From assembly GCA_944323275.1 (NCBI GenBank), contig CALUSA010000006.1, positions 1 to 52,250 of the forward strand: a stretch of DNA of 52,250 nt, given 5' to 3'. Position 1 is the first letter of the stretch; every line of letters begins with the position of its first letter. Below, one piece after another: positions 52,213 to 52,250 of the stretch. The position numbers and the translations under genes are program-made. Source of the DNA: Candidatus Gastranaerophilales bacterium. Its GTDB lineage: Bacteria > Cyanobacteriota > Vampirovibrionia > Gastranaerophilales > Gastranaerophilaceae. The notes beneath the pieces were generated by a model, which saw nothing but the letters and a program-made list of their open reading frames with translations, was not told the origin of the DNA and made no database searches.

Positions 52213-52245
52213 ATTATACTAAACCGCAGTTCTTGCACGTAGTGC
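52213..52245 (-). promoter_or_regulatory. Promoter and palindrome ahead of the structured leader
   Basis: A perfect -10 TATAAT (52218-52213) on the minus strand gives +1 near A52206. The -35 region is poor but contains the palindrome GCAC-GTA-GTGC (52235-52245), which could bind a regulator. The expected leader before the first start codon is about 163 bases. Confidence 0.5.
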
Positions 52246-52250
52246 TTAGA

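Overview
The window is AT-rich and densely coded on both strands. It most likely comes from a non-photosynthetic cyanobacterial relative (Melainabacteria / Vampirovibrionia, Gastranaerophilales type) living anaerobically. The evidence is a YidC with the mid-protein insertion and the short start typical of cyanobacterial YidC, an outer-membrane autotransporter and TolC-type porin (a diderm envelope), three-domain NifU with NifS as the iron-sulfur assembly pair, and several lineage-type unknown proteins whose N-termini carry an '(I/V)(S/T)FK' signature. No photosynthesis or respiration gene is visible. The assignment is an inference from protein character, not from a search.

Layout. 1-4340: two tRNA-Pro genes (CGG, cut by the window edge, and GGG) with paired-hairpin repeats downstream, two copies of a structured repeat, a tandem 135-bp array built on the tRNA-Pro(GGG) 3' end, a tyrosine-phosphatase-like gene, and a divergent restriction-modification pair. 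This looks like a tRNA-associated accessory island. 4479-13001: a lipoprotein, an AddAB-like helicase/nuclease pair with an unusual domain split, and a DUF2339 membrane protein. 13068-17780: pgi, a GspF/PilC platform protein and nifU-nifS. 17995-21551: a 43-residue small protein, then an exported-protein operon with a large TPR protein. 21618-26541: glnA (GSI-alpha), a YD-repeat-like protein, threonine dehydratase with ridA, and a decayed second ridA. 26694-34703: three large surface or secreted-type proteins (coiled-coil lipoprotein candidate, LysM-like protein, autotransporter). 34948-40370: beta-carbonic anhydrase with yidC, an ECF sigma / anti-sigma / Spy-like stress module, and a polytopic membrane protein. 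40462-45196: an EmrAB-type efflux pump with MarR regulator and a divergent TolC-like porin. 45258-46998: metX-metW. 47084-52250: glycine-zipper protein, cysteine-hydrolase-like protein, a candidate small RNA, csaB, a PfkB sugar kinase, and an arginase-family enzyme with a structured leader.

Most interesting signals: (1) at least five genes (starts 167, 3035, 14714, 18211, 18716) have a -10 hexamer placed so that the predicted transcription start is exactly the A of the ATG and no Shine-Dalgarno is present, so leaderless mRNAs appear common here beside normal Shine-Dalgarno genes. (2) A roughly 66-nt minus-strand RNA (48800-48865) has the architecture of cyanobacterial Yfr1: short 5' hairpin, unpaired CU-rich core, intrinsic terminator. 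(3) A tRNA-Pro 3' end is reiterated four times beside a restriction-modification locus. (4) Two structured repeats show compensatory changes. (5) A pseudoknot-capable leader precedes the arginase-family gene, which itself has two good starts, with and without a signal peptide.

Other links between genes: IlvA makes reactive enamines that RidA hydrolyses; MarR probably controls EmrA/EmrB and the TolC-like porin from a shared perfect palindrome; the anti-sigma, sigma and LTXXQ protein form one envelope-stress unit.
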